64,000 nt of DNA from Flavobacteriaceae bacterium PS02293 (lineage in GTDB: Bacteria; Bacteroidota; Bacteroidia; Flavobacteriales; Weeksellaceae), in contig JASCOV010000001.1 in the NCBI GenBank assembly GCA_029960045.1, positions 620,001-684,000 of the forward strand. Reading direction: 5' to 3'. The notes under the pieces were generated by a model. The model saw only the letters and a list, made by a program, of their open reading frames with translations. It ran no database searches and had not been told where the DNA came from. Shown in pieces: positions 25,189 through 34,667 of this stretch; position 1 is the stretch's first letter; the number at the start of each line of letters is the position of its first letter. A program made the position numbers and the translations under genes.

Positions 25189-25196
25189 CAAAGATA
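25189..25196 (-). promoter_or_regulatory. -7 element of rsmA, predicts leaderless transcript
   Basis: TATCTTTG on the minus strand ends four bases before the ATG at 25184, the same spacing as for idi and for the gene at 53961. Confidence 0.65.
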
Positions 25197-25252
25197 AGAT
25201 AATTATGTTCCAAATTCTGGAATAGAAACGAGATAATAAATACTAAAAAAGT

Positions 25253-25323
25253 CTTCGACTCCGCTCAGACTGACACTCTTAAAATATTTAGTATTAGAAA
25301 TGTCACACTGAGCGGAGTCGAAG
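25253..25323. repeat. Inverted repeat, CTTCGACTCCGCTCAG family
   Basis: Arms of 23 bases at 25253-25275 and 25301-25323 match with two mismatches around a 25-base loop. I recall this sequence as a common intergenic repeat in flavobacteria. It follows the lactonase gene (stop at 25351, minus strand) and may terminate it. Confidence 0.75.
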
Positions 25324-25350
25324 TGTTTAATTATTATGAGAAACCGAATT

Positions 25351-26478
25351 TTAATACATTTTCGTTTTCACACAAGTCGGATGATTAACTTTTACAGGTC
25401 TTCCAACTTTTTTCAGCAATCCTGTTTCTTGGTTTCTTTTAAAGACTGTTACATTATTAGAATTGACATTCGTCACAATAATGAATTTTCCAGTTTCATC
25501 AATCGCAAAAGTTCTTGGATGTTTTCCTCCTGTTTTTTGATAACCAATAGATTCTAAAGTTCCGTCTTCTTTGATTTTAAAAATAGCAATGTTGTTTTCT
25601 TTTCCTCTGTTGCTGGCATACAAGAATTTTCCGTCTGGTGAAATATGAACATCGGAACTTTCAAAACCTTCTTTGACTTTATCCGGATGCGTTGCAATTC
25701 TCTGGATTTCTTTCAATTTATTTTCTGAAAAATCATAAACCGAAATCATCCCAGCCAATTCCTCTATTGAATAAGCTAGTTTTCCATCTTTGCTGAAAGT
25801 GATATGTCTCGGTCCGCTTCCCGGTTTTGTGTTGATAAATGTACTTTTATTGTCAGTTAGAGGTTGTTTCTGATTCGCTTCAAAAGGATATTGCAGTATT
25901 TTGTCAGCTCCCAAATCTGCAAACAATACAGAACTGTAGTCTGGTGTAAAAACAACAGAATGTGTGTGCGCTTTTTCTTGCCTTGCCGGATTCACACCAC
26001 TTCCTTCCGTGAATTCAAAATGCTGTGCGATAGAATCAATTTTTCCATTATCAAGAATTGGAAACACAGAAATGCTTGCTTTGTTATAGGTTGCGTTAAT
26101 TAGCCATTTTCCACTTTTATCTACGTTGACATAAACTGGATTTTCGCCACCTGTTTTTTGTTGATTCAAAAAAGTTAAGGTTTTCTTGTCGGCATCAAAG
26201 GCGAAAGAACTTACTGTTCCGTAATTTGGTATTTTGGCATCAGATGAAGCATAAATATATTTTCCATCAGGAGAAACGGTTATGTATCCAGGATTCAGAA
26301 CTTCTGAAGATGACACAACTTTGGTCAGTTTTCCTGTTTCTGTATCGAGTTCATAGACATAAACCGCTTCTGAACCTTTCTCCCAATTATATGAACCAAA
26401 AAATACAAATTCCCTCTGAGAATATAAATTTGTGAAAATTAAGAAACTTAATAATAAAGCGATATTTTGGATTTTCAT
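25351..26478 (-). CDS. Lactonase-family seven-bladed beta-propeller protein, exported (copy 1)
   Basis: A 375-aa protein with a signal peptide ending near LYSQ (residue 21), then a lactonase/YkgB-type propeller: VYVYELDTETGKLT, HTHSVVFTPDYSSVLFADLGADKI, GSGPRHITFSKDGKLAY and SSDVHISPDGKFLYASNRG. The family includes 6-phosphogluconolactonases, but an exported member without other sugar genes probably has another substrate. A close paralogue lies at 28915-30027, with one outer-membrane barrel gene between. Confidence 0.85.
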   Translation of the reverse strand: MKIQNIALLLSFLIFTNLYSQREFVFFGSYNWEKGSEAVYVYELDTETGKLTKVVSSSEVLNPGYITVSPDGKYIYASSDAKIPNYGTVSSFAFDADKKTLTFLNQQKTGGENPVYVNVDKSGKWLINATYNKASISVFPILDNGKIDSIAQHFEFTEGSGVNPARQEKAHTHSVVFTPDYSSVLFADLGADKILQYPFEANQKQPLTDNKSTFINTKPGSGPRHITFSKDGKLAYSIEELAGMISVYDFSENKLKEIQRIATHPDKVKEGFESSDVHISPDGKFLYASNRGKENNIAIFKIKEDGTLESIGYQKTGGKHPRTFAIDETGKFIIVTNVNSNNVTVFKRNQETGLLKKVGRPVKVNHPTCVKTKMY

Positions 26479-26503
26479 TGATGAAATTTTGATTGGAAAA
26501 TTA

Positions 26504-26533
26504 GACTTATTGCAGACTTAAATCTGCTTAGTC
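26504..26533 (-). terminator. Possible terminator hairpin after the DUF5686 gene
   Basis: GCAGA/TCTGC stem extended by GACT/AGTC with internal unpaired bases, ten bases past the stop at 26543 (minus strand). The following T-run is weak. Confidence 0.35.
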
Positions 26534-26542
26534 ACAAATTTC

Positions 26543-28858
26543 CTAAAAATTCATCTGGAAACCAAACTGAACTCCAAATTTTCTTACTTCAGAAGTTGCA
26601 GAAGTGTTATGATTGAGATAATTTCCTCTCCAGTTAAAATCAACTCTTAAAATTCTGAAATTGCCCCAACCGATATTTTCTATACCAAAACCATATTCGT
26701 AATAAGGTTTGTCAGGAGCTGTTAGATTAATACTTCCTGCATTCAGATCAATCGTACCTTGTTTTAAGCTTCCAATTCCTGAACGGAAAAAGGCAACTTC
26801 ACGAAGTTTTAGTTTTTTGATTAATGGAATCTGAGAAAGAATTTTACCATTGAAATGATGTTCTAAAAATAAAACTGCGTAAGAATCTGCAACGAATTCG
26901 TAATAATTCATCAAAGAAAAAACACCTCTTACCAAACCGTAAGATTGGTTGGCTGGCATTACATTTTGCAAAGCGAGTGGGAGAGAATCAAAGTTTTTAC
27001 CAACTTCTACATTGGTAAACAAACGACCCCAATTTCCTAATATGAAAGGCTGATAATAGTAGAATTGTAATTTATTATAATTAAAATCAGAATTGAAAAC
27101 GCCACCTACACCTTTAGTATATTTCAAAATAATAGATGGATTAGTTGCCAAAGCGGTCATCTCGTAACGATCAACACCATAAGTGGAGAATTTGATTCCA
27201 GGTCTCGCGATGATAGTTGCTGTAAATCTTGTATCGTTCAAATCATTTCTTAAAACACCCTGTCTGTAATAGTCGATATTAAACAAATTTGAATCAGCAG
27301 ATTTTATATTCTGAGTGGTTGCGTCTAATCTAATTTGAAAATTTTTCCACGGTTCAATACTTGTGTAGATATTGCTTTGCTTCACAGAACTCATTGAAGT
27401 AGTTTCTCCACTATTAAGAACAGAAGAAGAAGCAAACGATCTTGTCATAATTCCTTCATCAGTCGTCAACTGAACACCAAGTTGTAACACATCTTGCCTG
27501 TATCCGGCTCCTATCTGGAAACGATCTGTCTTATTGAACATGTATTTGGCCTCACCTCCGAATTTCCATTTCTGATCCCGGAAACCGTAAGCAGTGTAGG
27601 CCTGGATTCTCCACATATCATTTTTACCACGATAAGTTCTGAAACCTCCACGCAATCTCACACCTTCAATATCATTATAACCAAATCCTTGAAAAAGATT
27701 CCCATAGTCTATACCGCTATTACCTAAATGGATATAGCCGGAATTACCAATTTCTACAATTTTTACGATTTTTTTGTATTTCGGATTATCGGCTAATTCG
27801 TCATACATTTTGTAAATATTCTGATCGCTTTCTGTAAGAGCTTCGGTTCTGTTGGCTTGCCAATAAGCTTCATCTTTGGCGACCGTTTCGTCTTCTGGAA
27901 TTACGATTTTATTAAGGAATTCATCTGTAATTCCTTTGTCAAATTCGTAATCAGAATAGTTAGCAACACGCCTTGCCATTATCGATTTTGCTTTTTCTCT
28001 ATCGTTCATAACAAGATAAAGCGTGGTCTCATTCCTTGTTGGTATAAAGGTAGAATCATCTGGATTATCGAATTCCAGATCTGTCGAGATACTTTTAACG
28101 AAATTAATATTGATCTTTTTATTCGTTTCCATCTCCACTTTCATCACATTATATTTGTCCATCGAAATATAAAGTCTGCCTTTTAAAGCCAGTGCATCTG
28201 GATTTTTTGGAGTAAAGCGAATTTCGTAGCTTCTTACTGTATTGACCTCAATAGTGTCCGTAATATTGTAATCGAAAACGCCAAAACCGTCTGTGGAAGC
28301 AGGACTTACAAAACCTATATTAAGATAGTTAATTGTATTATCATAAATATTAATATCCTGATACATATTCTGTATCGTTTTGGAAACAATTTGATTGTTC
28401 TTAAGCCCTGAAAGTCTGGTTGCAAGTAAATCTTTACGCTGTTTCTTTGGATCGTTTTTTCCGTACGTTTCGAAGATACTTTCTGTAATGAAAATTGGTA
28501 AAACGGCTTTACCAGCTATTTCGGAAGAATCATTGTATTTGAAGATGATAGAATCCATTCCTTTGAAAGCTCTTTTTTTGGTAAAAGTGCTGTCAATATT
28601 GTCCAGACGGAAATCTATTTTTTCGTAAGTTTTGTATTTGTAATCTTTGTGAAGAAGAAGTCCGTTGGATTTTTTCTTTTTCCAAACTTCTTGCATAATA
28701 GCATAAGCAGGATTGTCTTTTTTCTTTTTGTATTTTTTAACGCCTTGTATTACAACGTTTTCAATTTCGTTCTCTTTGTCAGTCTGCGAAAAAAGCAAAC
28801 CAGTTACGAAAATCAGGAAAAAAGAGAGTATAAATTTTTTATCAAGCATCGATTTCAT
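26543..28858 (-). CDS. DUF5686-family outer-membrane barrel protein
   Basis: A 771-aa exported protein from the ATG at 28858 (a TTG lies just before it; the ATG at 28849 is also possible). A signal peptide ends near LFSQ. The N-terminal 350 residues carry the DUF5686 pattern (NPAYAIMQEVWKKKK, YEKIDFRLDN, INYLNIGFVSPAS). From about residue 390 alternating aromatic strands (GVRLRGGFRTYRG, FGGEAKYMF) to the terminal Phe indicate a beta-barrel. Many family members also have a carboxypeptidase-like regulatory domain in front; here none is seen. Function unknown. It sits between two paralogous propeller genes. Confidence 0.82.
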   Translation of the reverse strand: MKSMLDKKFILSFFLIFVTGLLFSQTDKENEIENVVIQGVKKYKKKKDNPAYAIMQEVWKKKKSNGLLLHKDYKYKTYEKIDFRLDNIDSTFTKKRAFKGMDSIIFKYNDSSEIAGKAVLPIFITESIFETYGKNDPKKQRKDLLATRLSGLKNNQIVSKTIQNMYQDINIYDNTINYLNIGFVSPASTDGFGVFDYNITDTIEVNTVRSYEIRFTPKNPDALALKGRLYISMDKYNVMKVEMETNKKININFVKSISTDLEFDNPDDSTFIPTRNETTLYLVMNDREKAKSIMARRVANYSDYEFDKGITDEFLNKIVIPEDETVAKDEAYWQANRTEALTESDQNIYKMYDELADNPKYKKIVKIVEIGNSGYIHLGNSGIDYGNLFQGFGYNDIEGVRLRGGFRTYRGKNDMWRIQAYTAYGFRDQKWKFGGEAKYMFNKTDRFQIGAGYRQDVLQLGVQLTTDEGIMTRSFASSSVLNSGETTSMSSVKQSNIYTSIEPWKNFQIRLDATTQNIKSADSNLFNIDYYRQGVLRNDLNDTRFTATIIARPGIKFSTYGVDRYEMTALATNPSIILKYTKGVGGVFNSDFNYNKLQFYYYQPFILGNWGRLFTNVEVGKNFDSLPLALQNVMPANQSYGLVRGVFSLMNYYEFVADSYAVLFLEHHFNGKILSQIPLIKKLKLREVAFFRSGIGSLKQGTIDLNAGSINLTAPDKPYYEYGFGIENIGWGNFRILRVDFNWRGNYLNHNTSATSEVRKFGVQFGFQMNF

Positions 28859-28914
28859 CAAGCATTAACTATTAATAACTGTGTTTTGTTTTAAATATTG
28901 TTTTGATGTAAAAT

Positions 28915-30027
28915 TTATTTACCTTTTTCATAAAATATTACATTTACAGGACTACATACAGGAATGGATTTTCCAGTTTTTGTAAGTTCTCCTGATTTTA
29001 AATCCCGGTCAAAAATATTAATTCTGTTCGTATCCTGATTAGCTATCAGAACTAATTTATTATTTGGACTGATCGCAAAATTTCGTGGATTTTTTCCGGT
29101 TGTTTTAATTTGTTGGATTCTTTTTACTTTTCCGTCTTTTTTTCTTTTGAAAACAGTGATGTCATCAGCATCGTCACGATTGGTAACGTAAACAAATTTT
29201 TCATTATTCGAAAGATGAATGTCCGCTGCTCTGAAGTTGAATCTTACTTTTCGGGATAATAAAGTCTCTTCCTGAATCAGTTCTATTTTACCGTCATCAA
29301 AACTCAAAACAGAAAGGTCGCCACTGAGTTCCTGAACGAGATAGATCAATTTTCCGGTCTTATCAAAAGCAATATGTCTTGGACCAGAACCTTTTTTTAC
29401 ATCAAATTCTCCAAATTTTTCCAAAACTTTTTCTCCAGTTTTGTTGTATTTAAAAACATAAATCTTGTCCAATCCCAAATCGGTAGCCAAAACATATTGA
29501 CCATCTTGAGAAAATTGAACCTGATGAATATGCGATTTTTCCTGACGTTTAGGATTAAAACCAATACCTTCAAATTTGATGTTCTGAAAAACATCAGACA
29601 ATTTTCCATCATCATATCTTTTAAAAACATTGATGCTTCCGCCGGAATAATTGGCCACAATTACATTTTGATCATCAGAAATCAGAAAACTAGGGTCTTC
29701 TCCTTGTGTTTTTTGCTCATCTTTTTTGACTAATTTTCCATCAGCTTCATCAATAGAAAAGGAAGTTACCGTACTTTTATCTCCATTTTCATTGACTGAA
29801 AAAAGAAATTTTTTATCCGGGCTAAGGCTTACAAAACTTGGATTGATAACATTCTCCGTATGGAATTTCAAATTGTATTTGTAAGTATTCTCATCAAAAT
29901 CAAAAATATGGATGCCGCCACTTTTGCACTTATCACTATTCGTGTAAGTCCCTACGATAATCGTATTTTGTGCAGATAAATTGGCCATAAAAAATGTTGA
30001 GAAAATAAAACTATTCCAGATTTTCAT
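28915..30027 (-). CDS. Lactonase-family seven-bladed beta-propeller protein, exported (copy 2)
   Basis: A 370-aa paralogue of the gene at 25351-26478. A signal peptide ends near LSAQ (residue 19). Shared blocks are NTIIVGTYTNSDKCKSGGI, SHIHQVQFSQDGQYVLATDLGLDKI, GSGPRHIAFDKTGKLIY, AADIHLSNNEKFVYVTNRDD and TTGKNPRNFAISPNNKL. The two differ clearly in sequence, so the duplication is old. It is the first of three genes in the same direction with the barrel gene. Confidence 0.85.
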   Translation of the reverse strand: MKIWNSFIFSTFFMANLSAQNTIIVGTYTNSDKCKSGGIHIFDFDENTYKYNLKFHTENVINPSFVSLSPDKKFLFSVNENGDKSTVTSFSIDEADGKLVKKDEQKTQGEDPSFLISDDQNVIVANYSGGSINVFKRYDDGKLSDVFQNIKFEGIGFNPKRQEKSHIHQVQFSQDGQYVLATDLGLDKIYVFKYNKTGEKVLEKFGEFDVKKGSGPRHIAFDKTGKLIYLVQELSGDLSVLSFDDGKIELIQEETLLSRKVRFNFRAADIHLSNNEKFVYVTNRDDADDITVFKRKKDGKVKRIQQIKTTGKNPRNFAISPNNKLVLIANQDTNRINIFDRDLKSGELTKTGKSIPVCSPVNVIFYEKGK

Positions 30028-30147
30028 TCTAATTTGAGCTGTTTTTACAGATAAATGCTAAATTTTGCCCGAATTTATTACATTAAAAATTAAGCCAAAG
30101 ACCTTTTATGATAAATTAACTTTATTTCACAGGAAAAGTCAGCAGAT

Positions 30148-30178
30148 TTGCTTTAATCGATTTGTAAATTTAATTTTG
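30148..30178 (+). promoter_or_regulatory. Complete promoter of ung
   Basis: TTG at 30148-30150 and TAATTTTG at 30171-30178 are separated by 20 bases, matching the TTG-N19/20-TAnnTTTG promoter of Bacteroidota. The ATG follows 15 bases after the -7 element. Confidence 0.75.
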
Positions 30179-30193
30179 TAAAAAATATCTGAA

Positions 30194-30838
30194 ATGACTT
30201 GGAGTGAAGTTTTGAAGCCAATTAAAGAAAGTGATTATTTCAAAGACCTTTGGGAAAAGGTAAAAATTCAATATAATTCTACCAAATGTTTCCCTCCGAA
30301 AAATGAGATATTCCGCGCTTTGGAATTGACAGATTTTGATGATGTAAAAGTTGTCATTATTGGCCAAGATCCTTATCATAACGATGGACAGGCAAATGGA
30401 CTTTGCTTCTCTGTCTCTGAAAATGTAACTGCGCCACCTTCACTCAAAAATATCTTCATTGAGTTAAAAGACGATATTGGAATCGAAAGGAAAACTAAAG
30501 ATTTACAAGATTGGGCAAAACAAGGCGTTCTCCTTCTTAATGCAACTCTTACCGTAAAAGCTCACGAACCGAATTCTCACAAAGATATTGGCTGGGAAAC
30601 TTTTACAGATTATGTCATTAAACAGATTTCTGATAAAAAAGAGAATGTAGTTTTTGTTCTTTGGGGAGCATTTGCACAGAAAAAATCTATATTGATTGAC
30701 CAAAACAAACATTCTATTATCCAGTCTGCACATCCTTCTCCTTTTTCTGTTTACAGAGGTTTTTTTGGAAGTAAACCGTTCTCAAAAATTAATAATTATC
30801 TTTTGGAAAAAGGGAAGAATCCGATTGCTTGGGGATGA
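30194..30838 (+). CDS. ung: Uracil-DNA glycosylase, family 1
   Basis: Removes uracil from DNA as the first step of base excision repair. The 214 residues hold the water-activating motif GQDPYH at 57-62 (Asp59) and the late AHPSPFSVYRG block that carries the catalytic His and DNA-intercalating loop. Its length and motifs are those of the Ung family. It stands alone, with a good promoter and a nested inverted repeat downstream. Confidence 0.96.
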   Translation: MTWSEVLKPIKESDYFKDLWEKVKIQYNSTKCFPPKNEIFRALELTDFDDVKVVIIGQDPYHNDGQANGLCFSVSENVTAPPSLKNIFIELKDDIGIERKTKDLQDWAKQGVLLLNATLTVKAHEPNSHKDIGWETFTDYVIKQISDKKENVVFVLWGAFAQKKSILIDQNKHSIIQSAHPSPFSVYRGFFGSKPFSKINNYLLEKGKNPIAWG

Positions 30839-30880
30839 TTTGGGTTTGAGAGTGGGAGAGTTTTAGCATTTTTTAAAATT

Positions 30881-30951
30881 AATTTCTCTCGCAGATTAAG
30901 CAAATTCTGCTGATTTTATCTGCTTAATCTCAAAAATCTGCGAGAGAAATT
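30881..30951. repeat. Nested intergenic inverted repeat (CTCTCGCAGATT...)
   Basis: Outer arms of 17 perfect pairs (30881-30897, 30935-30951) enclose, partly overlapping, inner arms AGATTAAGCA (30894-30903) and TGCTTAATCT (30921-30930). Sequences of this kind recur between genes of flavobacteria as I recall. It lies between the convergent ung and the lipoprotein gene ending at 30953 and may terminate both. Confidence 0.75.
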
Positions 30952-30952
30952 A

Positions 30953-31369
30953 TTACTCTTTTTCATATTTAAAAGTCACAGAAGCACTTTCTTCTTTTCC
31001 ACCAGGATAAGGTTTTAAATCCGTTAATGTAAATCTGTAACCTGAAAAATTGAAAGATTTACTTACATTTTTTGGTAGAAAATCTCTAGTTCCAACCTGA
31101 AAATTGGTTTTCTGAGTTCCGGAAATTCCTTCGATATTCACAGTAGCTATTCCTTCCCAAATACAAGTGACATCAACAGGACAACGGCTGTCTTCCGTAA
31201 CTTCTTTGAACTGAAGGCTTACTTTTGAGTTAGGGATTTTTACTTGTTTTTCCAGACCAATTGTAAGCGTATTATTCGTGACGACAGATGTTTCTGCTTT
31301 TGAAGTTTGTGTTTTGCAGTTGCTCATTATTAATAAAAGAGGAGCGCAAATAAGAAGTTTAATATTCAT
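30953..31369 (-). CDS. Small lipoprotein with conserved RCPxxVxCxWxG motif
   Basis: A 138-aa protein with signal peptide and lipobox (MSNC, lipidated Cys18). The motif SRCPVDVTCIWEGIA near residues 62-76 contains two cysteines likely to form a disulfide; I have seen this motif in many small exported proteins of Bacteroidota but know no function. The rest is predicted beta-sandwich. It lies 11 bases downstream of the DUF456 gene's stop, probably cotranscribed. Confidence 0.78.
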   Translation of the reverse strand: MNIKLLICAPLLLIMSNCKTQTSKAETSVVTNNTLTIGLEKQVKIPNSKVSLQFKEVTEDSRCPVDVTCIWEGIATVNIEGISGTQKTNFQVGTRDFLPKNVSKSFNFSGYRFTLTDLKPYPGGKEESASVTFKYEKE

Positions 31370-31380
31370 TTGTAATTTTT

Positions 31381-31866
31381 TTAAAAGAAAATATAATAGC
31401 CAACCACCAAAAACATTGCCAGTCCAACCATCAGGTTAAATCCGGTTCCATAAACAAATCCAATAAAAGCACCCTTCATAGAATTGAACGCCTTTTTTCT
31501 ATCATTGAAATCGTGTAGTAATTCACCCACAAAAACTCCGATTAACATTCCAAAGAAAAATCCAAATGGAGGAAAAAAGAATAGCCCAAGCAAAGTTCCT
31601 ACGATAGAACCAATACTTCCGTAGCGAGTTCCGCCGTATTTTTTGTTGGTTTTTGCGGGAATAATGTAATTCAAAACGGTGGAAATAATCGTTAATAAAA
31701 CAAATATCCAGACGTAGATCATCGGCATCTCATTTTCTGTACCGAATTTGAATATCAGAAGTCCACAAATACTGAGCAATAATCCAGGTAAAACCGGAAG
31801 AAAAGTTCCCAGAAGTCCTACGAAAAGAAGCGCTAATGAGACAATGTTGATTAATGTTGGGTCCAA
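31381..31866 (-). CDS. DUF456 membrane protein
   Basis: A membrane protein with five to six hydrophobic segments rich in Gly and Phe. The family pattern is clear: GLLGTFLPVLPGLLLSICGLLIF at the start and KYGGTRYGSIGSIVGTLLG, then FFGMLIGVFVGELL. No ATG is available upstream of the conserved part: TTG at 31866 gives MDPTLINIV, the usual family N-terminus, while TTG at 31899 would add 11 residues. Function unknown. It is divergent from the MscS-type channel gene. Confidence 0.82.
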   Translation of the reverse strand: MDPTLINIVSLALLFVGLLGTFLPVLPGLLLSICGLLIFKFGTENEMPMIYVWIFVLLTIISTVLNYIIPAKTNKKYGGTRYGSIGSIVGTLLGLFFFPPFGFFFGMLIGVFVGELLHDFNDRKKAFNSMKGAFIGFVYGTGFNLMVGLAMFLVVGYYIFF

Positions 31867-31923
31867 TTTTATAATTTTATTAAAAATAAGGTTTTTCAAA
31901 GTAAGGTAAAAATTTATTATCCT

Positions 31924-31931
31924 TAAATTTG
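31924..31931 (+). promoter_or_regulatory. -7 element for the MscS-type channel
   Basis: TAAATTTG matches TAnnTTTG, 19 bases before the ATG at 31951. Confidence 0.5.
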
Positions 31932-31950
31932 TTGACTATTATTTTAAAGT

Positions 31951-33204
31951 ATGAAAGACGAACTAAAGGATTATAAAGATTTTCTTCAGCAGATTAGTGA
32001 TGAGATTCATTTCTTTTGCAAAGATTTTTTTCCTGATGAATTTGTTTTGTCAGGTCAGATTACTCTTAAATTCGTGTTTTTTATAGGATTAATATTTCTA
32101 ATTGCATTTTTGCTTAAAAACCTTATCAATCTTGTTTTCAGATTCTTTTTTGATAAAGAGAAATTTCCTGTGATGAAGTCCATTTATAAAGCGAGAGTTA
32201 CAAATTCTGTTGCTAATATTTTGGCTTTAGGATTTGGGAATTATGCTTTGTTCTCTATTTTTTACAGACATCCGAAAAGCTTTGTTTTTCTTGAAAGAAT
32301 GATTGGTCTTTTGATTGTAATTGCTATCGCAAATATGGCGTTCCGTTTTATCAGAGTTTTACAGACTTATTATGAGATTAAGAAAGATTATTATAAGATT
32401 CTTGCCATTAACTCTATTTCTCAAACCATAAGAATTTTTGGAACATTTATTTTCAGCGTTATTGCAATTTGCGTTATTTTCGGAATTGAAAGTAGTACAG
32501 TTTTAGGTAGTTTAGGAGCTATCACAGCAGTTATTGTTTTGATTTTCCGAGACACAATTTTAGGTTTTGTAACCGGAATTCACGTAGCAACTTCCAAAAA
32601 TCTGAAACCTGGGGATTGGGTAGCGATTCCGAAATATAATATCGAAGGAAACATAGAAGGTATAGACCTTTTGACCACAAAAATCAAGAATTTTGATAAA
32701 ACCATTTCAACAATTCCAACTTATGATTTGTTGACGACTGAAATCAAAAATTATCAGGTCATTTCTGACGAAAATACAAGGCGAATTAAAAAGTCAATTG
32801 TCTTCAATATGAAGTCTTTGAAGTTCGTGAATGATGATTTGATGCAGCGATTGAAGAAAATTAATCTCATTAAAACTTATCTCAACATCAAAGAAAAAGA
32901 AATTCTGGATGAGAAAAACTCAATCGAGAATCCTGACGAAATCATCAACGGAACTCAATTGACAAATATTGGTGTTTTCAGGAAATATGTTCAGAATTAT
33001 CTTAATAATAATGACCAGATTGACCAAAAAGAAATCATTCTTGTAAGACAATTACAAAGTACGCCGGAAGGTTTGCCTTTGGAAATCTATTGTTTTTCAA
33101 CAGAAGCTGATACGGAAAAATATGAGAATATCCAGTCCGATATTTTTGACCATCTTTTATCGGCGGCGAAGGAATTTGAATTGGATATTGTTCAAAAAGC
33201 ATAG
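31951..33204 (+). CDS. MscS-family mechanosensitive channel, YbdG-like
   Basis: A 417-aa inner-membrane channel that releases solutes on osmotic downshock. Four to five membrane segments occupy residues about 38-215. The pore-helix region GSLGAITAVIVLIFRDTILGFVTGI precedes the beta domain with LKPGDWVAI and STIPTYDLLTTEIKNY. Its length and topology resemble E. coli YbdG (about 415 aa) more than the small MscS. It stands between DUF456 and pdxJ. Confidence 0.9.
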   Translation: MKDELKDYKDFLQQISDEIHFFCKDFFPDEFVLSGQITLKFVFFIGLIFLIAFLLKNLINLVFRFFFDKEKFPVMKSIYKARVTNSVANILALGFGNYALFSIFYRHPKSFVFLERMIGLLIVIAIANMAFRFIRVLQTYYEIKKDYYKILAINSISQTIRIFGTFIFSVIAICVIFGIESSTVLGSLGAITAVIVLIFRDTILGFVTGIHVATSKNLKPGDWVAIPKYNIEGNIEGIDLLTTKIKNFDKTISTIPTYDLLTTEIKNYQVISDENTRRIKKSIVFNMKSLKFVNDDLMQRLKKINLIKTYLNIKEKEILDEKNSIENPDEIINGTQLTNIGVFRKYVQNYLNNNDQIDQKEIILVRQLQSTPEGLPLEIYCFSTEADTEKYENIQSDIFDHLLSAAKEFELDIVQKA

Positions 33205-33288
33205 GTTTAATGATGAATTGTTAATTATTAATGATTAAAATTGAAACTGACTTATTACAAAAACTTATATAAATAATAAAATTTAAAA

Positions 33289-34008
33289 ATGACAAAACTA
33301 AGTGTCAATATCAATAAAATTGCAACGTTGAGAAATGCTAGAGGAGGCGATGTTCCGAGTGTAACCCAAGTCGCTTTGGACTTAGAAAGATTCGGAGCGC
33401 AGGGAATTACAATCCATCCAAGACCAGATGAAAGACATATCACGAGAAAAGATGTTTACGATTTGAAACCTTTGGTTACAACGGAATTCAATATCGAGGG
33501 AAATCCCCACAGACCTTTTATTGATATGGTTTTGGAAGTGAAACCTGAACAAGTGACTTTGGTTCCAGATGCTGATAATGCAATCACTTCCAACGCTGGT
33601 TGGGATTGTGAAAAGAATCTCGAATTTCTAAAATCAGTTATTTCTGAATTCAAAAATGCAGGAATCAGAACGTCGGTTTTCCTTGACCCGAATCCAGAAA
33701 TGGTAAAATTTGCAGCCGAAACAGGAACAGACAGAATCGAACTTTACACAGAAGCTTACGCAACCAATTATCCGAAAGATAAAGAAGAAGCGATTAGATT
33801 ATATGTAGAAACGGCTGTAGAAGCAGAGAAATTTGGATTGGGAATTAATGCAGGACACGATTTGAGTCTGGAAAATCTGAAATATTTCTCAGACAACATT
33901 TCGAATCTTTTGGAAGTTTCCATCGGTCACGCTTTGATTTCTGAAGCGCTTTACCTTGGGTTGGAAAATACGGTTCAGGCTTATTTAAAACGATTGGCGA
34001 AGTGGTAA
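33289..34008 (+). CDS. pdxJ: Pyridoxine 5'-phosphate synthase
   Basis: Condenses 1-deoxyxylulose 5-phosphate with 3-amino-2-oxopropyl phosphate in de novo vitamin B6 synthesis. The 239 residues form the PdxJ barrel: [17 protein letters not shown] at the start, [26 protein letters not shown], and ending [13 protein letters not shown] and [13 protein letters not shown]. The length is standard. It stands alone. Confidence 0.96.
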   Translation: MTKLSVNINKIATLRNARGGDVPSVTQVALDLERFGAQGITIHPRPDERHITRKDVYDLKPLVTTEFNIEGNPHRPFIDMVLEVKPEQVTLVPDADNAITSNAGWDCEKNLEFLKSVISEFKNAGIRTSVFLDPNPEMVKFAAETGTDRIELYTEAYATNYPKDKEEAIRLYVETAVEAEKFGLGINAGHDLSLENLKYFSDNISNLLEVSIGHALISEALYLGLENTVQAYLKRLAKW

Positions 34009-34013
34009 TTTTA

Positions 34014-34667
34014 TTACTCCAACCCTAATCTTATCGCAAACTTAACTAAACCGACTGTGCTTTTACAGCCGGTTTTTTCTAATATATGCTGGCGGTGATT
34101 ATCAACAGTTTTCTTACTGATGAAAAGCGTTTCCGCAATTTCTTCGCTCGTCATTTCTTTTACGATTAGACCCAGAATTTCGCGTTCTCTTGTCGTTAAT
34201 AATGAAAGTTGTTCATTCTGGATTTTCTCCTTATGATATTGATTGTAAATCAGCGGAATAATGTCCTGTGAAAAGTAAGTTCCGCCGTTCGAAATCCTGT
34301 GAATGGCTTTCAGAAGTTCATCTTTTCCGGCATTTTTCAGGATGTAACCATCCGCTTCGGCAAGAACCGCTTCCTTCACTGCAGTCGAATTATTATACAT
34401 CGATAAAATCAAAATCTGAATGTGAGGAAATTCGCTTTTTACCATTTTACAAAGTTCGGTTCCGCTGAGCAAAGGCATACTGATATCGGTCAAAATTAAA
34501 TTGAAATTTTCAGGATTTGCAGCCACTTTTTCATAAGCTACTTGTCCGTTATTGGCTTCGTCCACGATGTTGCAATTTGATTCTTTTGATAATAGATTTT
34601 TGATTCCGTCTATCATCATTTGATGGTCGTCTGCGATAAGTATGTTGATTTTTTCTTGATTATCCAT
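34014..34667 (-). CDS. NarL/LuxR-type response regulator
   Basis: A 217-aa two-component regulator: receiver domain with acidic pair Asp13-Asp14, phosphoacceptor Asp61 (LILTDISMP) and Lys near residue 111 (YILKNAG), then a LuxR-type helix-turn-helix at about 153-210 (LTTREREILGLIVKEMTSEEIAETLFISKKTVDNH). Its start overlaps the end of the histidine kinase by eight bases, so the pair is cotranscribed and translationally coupled. The likely targets are its own operon and the exported-protein operon directly upstream (inference). Confidence 0.94.
   Translation of the reverse strand: MDNQEKINILIADDHQMMIDGIKNLLSKESNCNIVDEANNGQVAYEKVAANPENFNLILTDISMPLLSGTELCKMVKSEFPHIQILILSMYNNSTAVKEAVLAEADGYILKNAGKDELLKAIHRISNGGTYFSQDIIPLIYNQYHKEKIQNEQLSLLTTREREILGLIVKEMTSEEIAETLFISKKTVDNHRQHILEKTGCKSTVGLVKFAIRLGLE

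Noticed and set aside
26504..26533. Hairpin before the first lactonase gene as an operator
   Set aside because: It is closer to the end of the DUF5686 gene, so a weak terminator is the simpler reading; listed with low confidence only.
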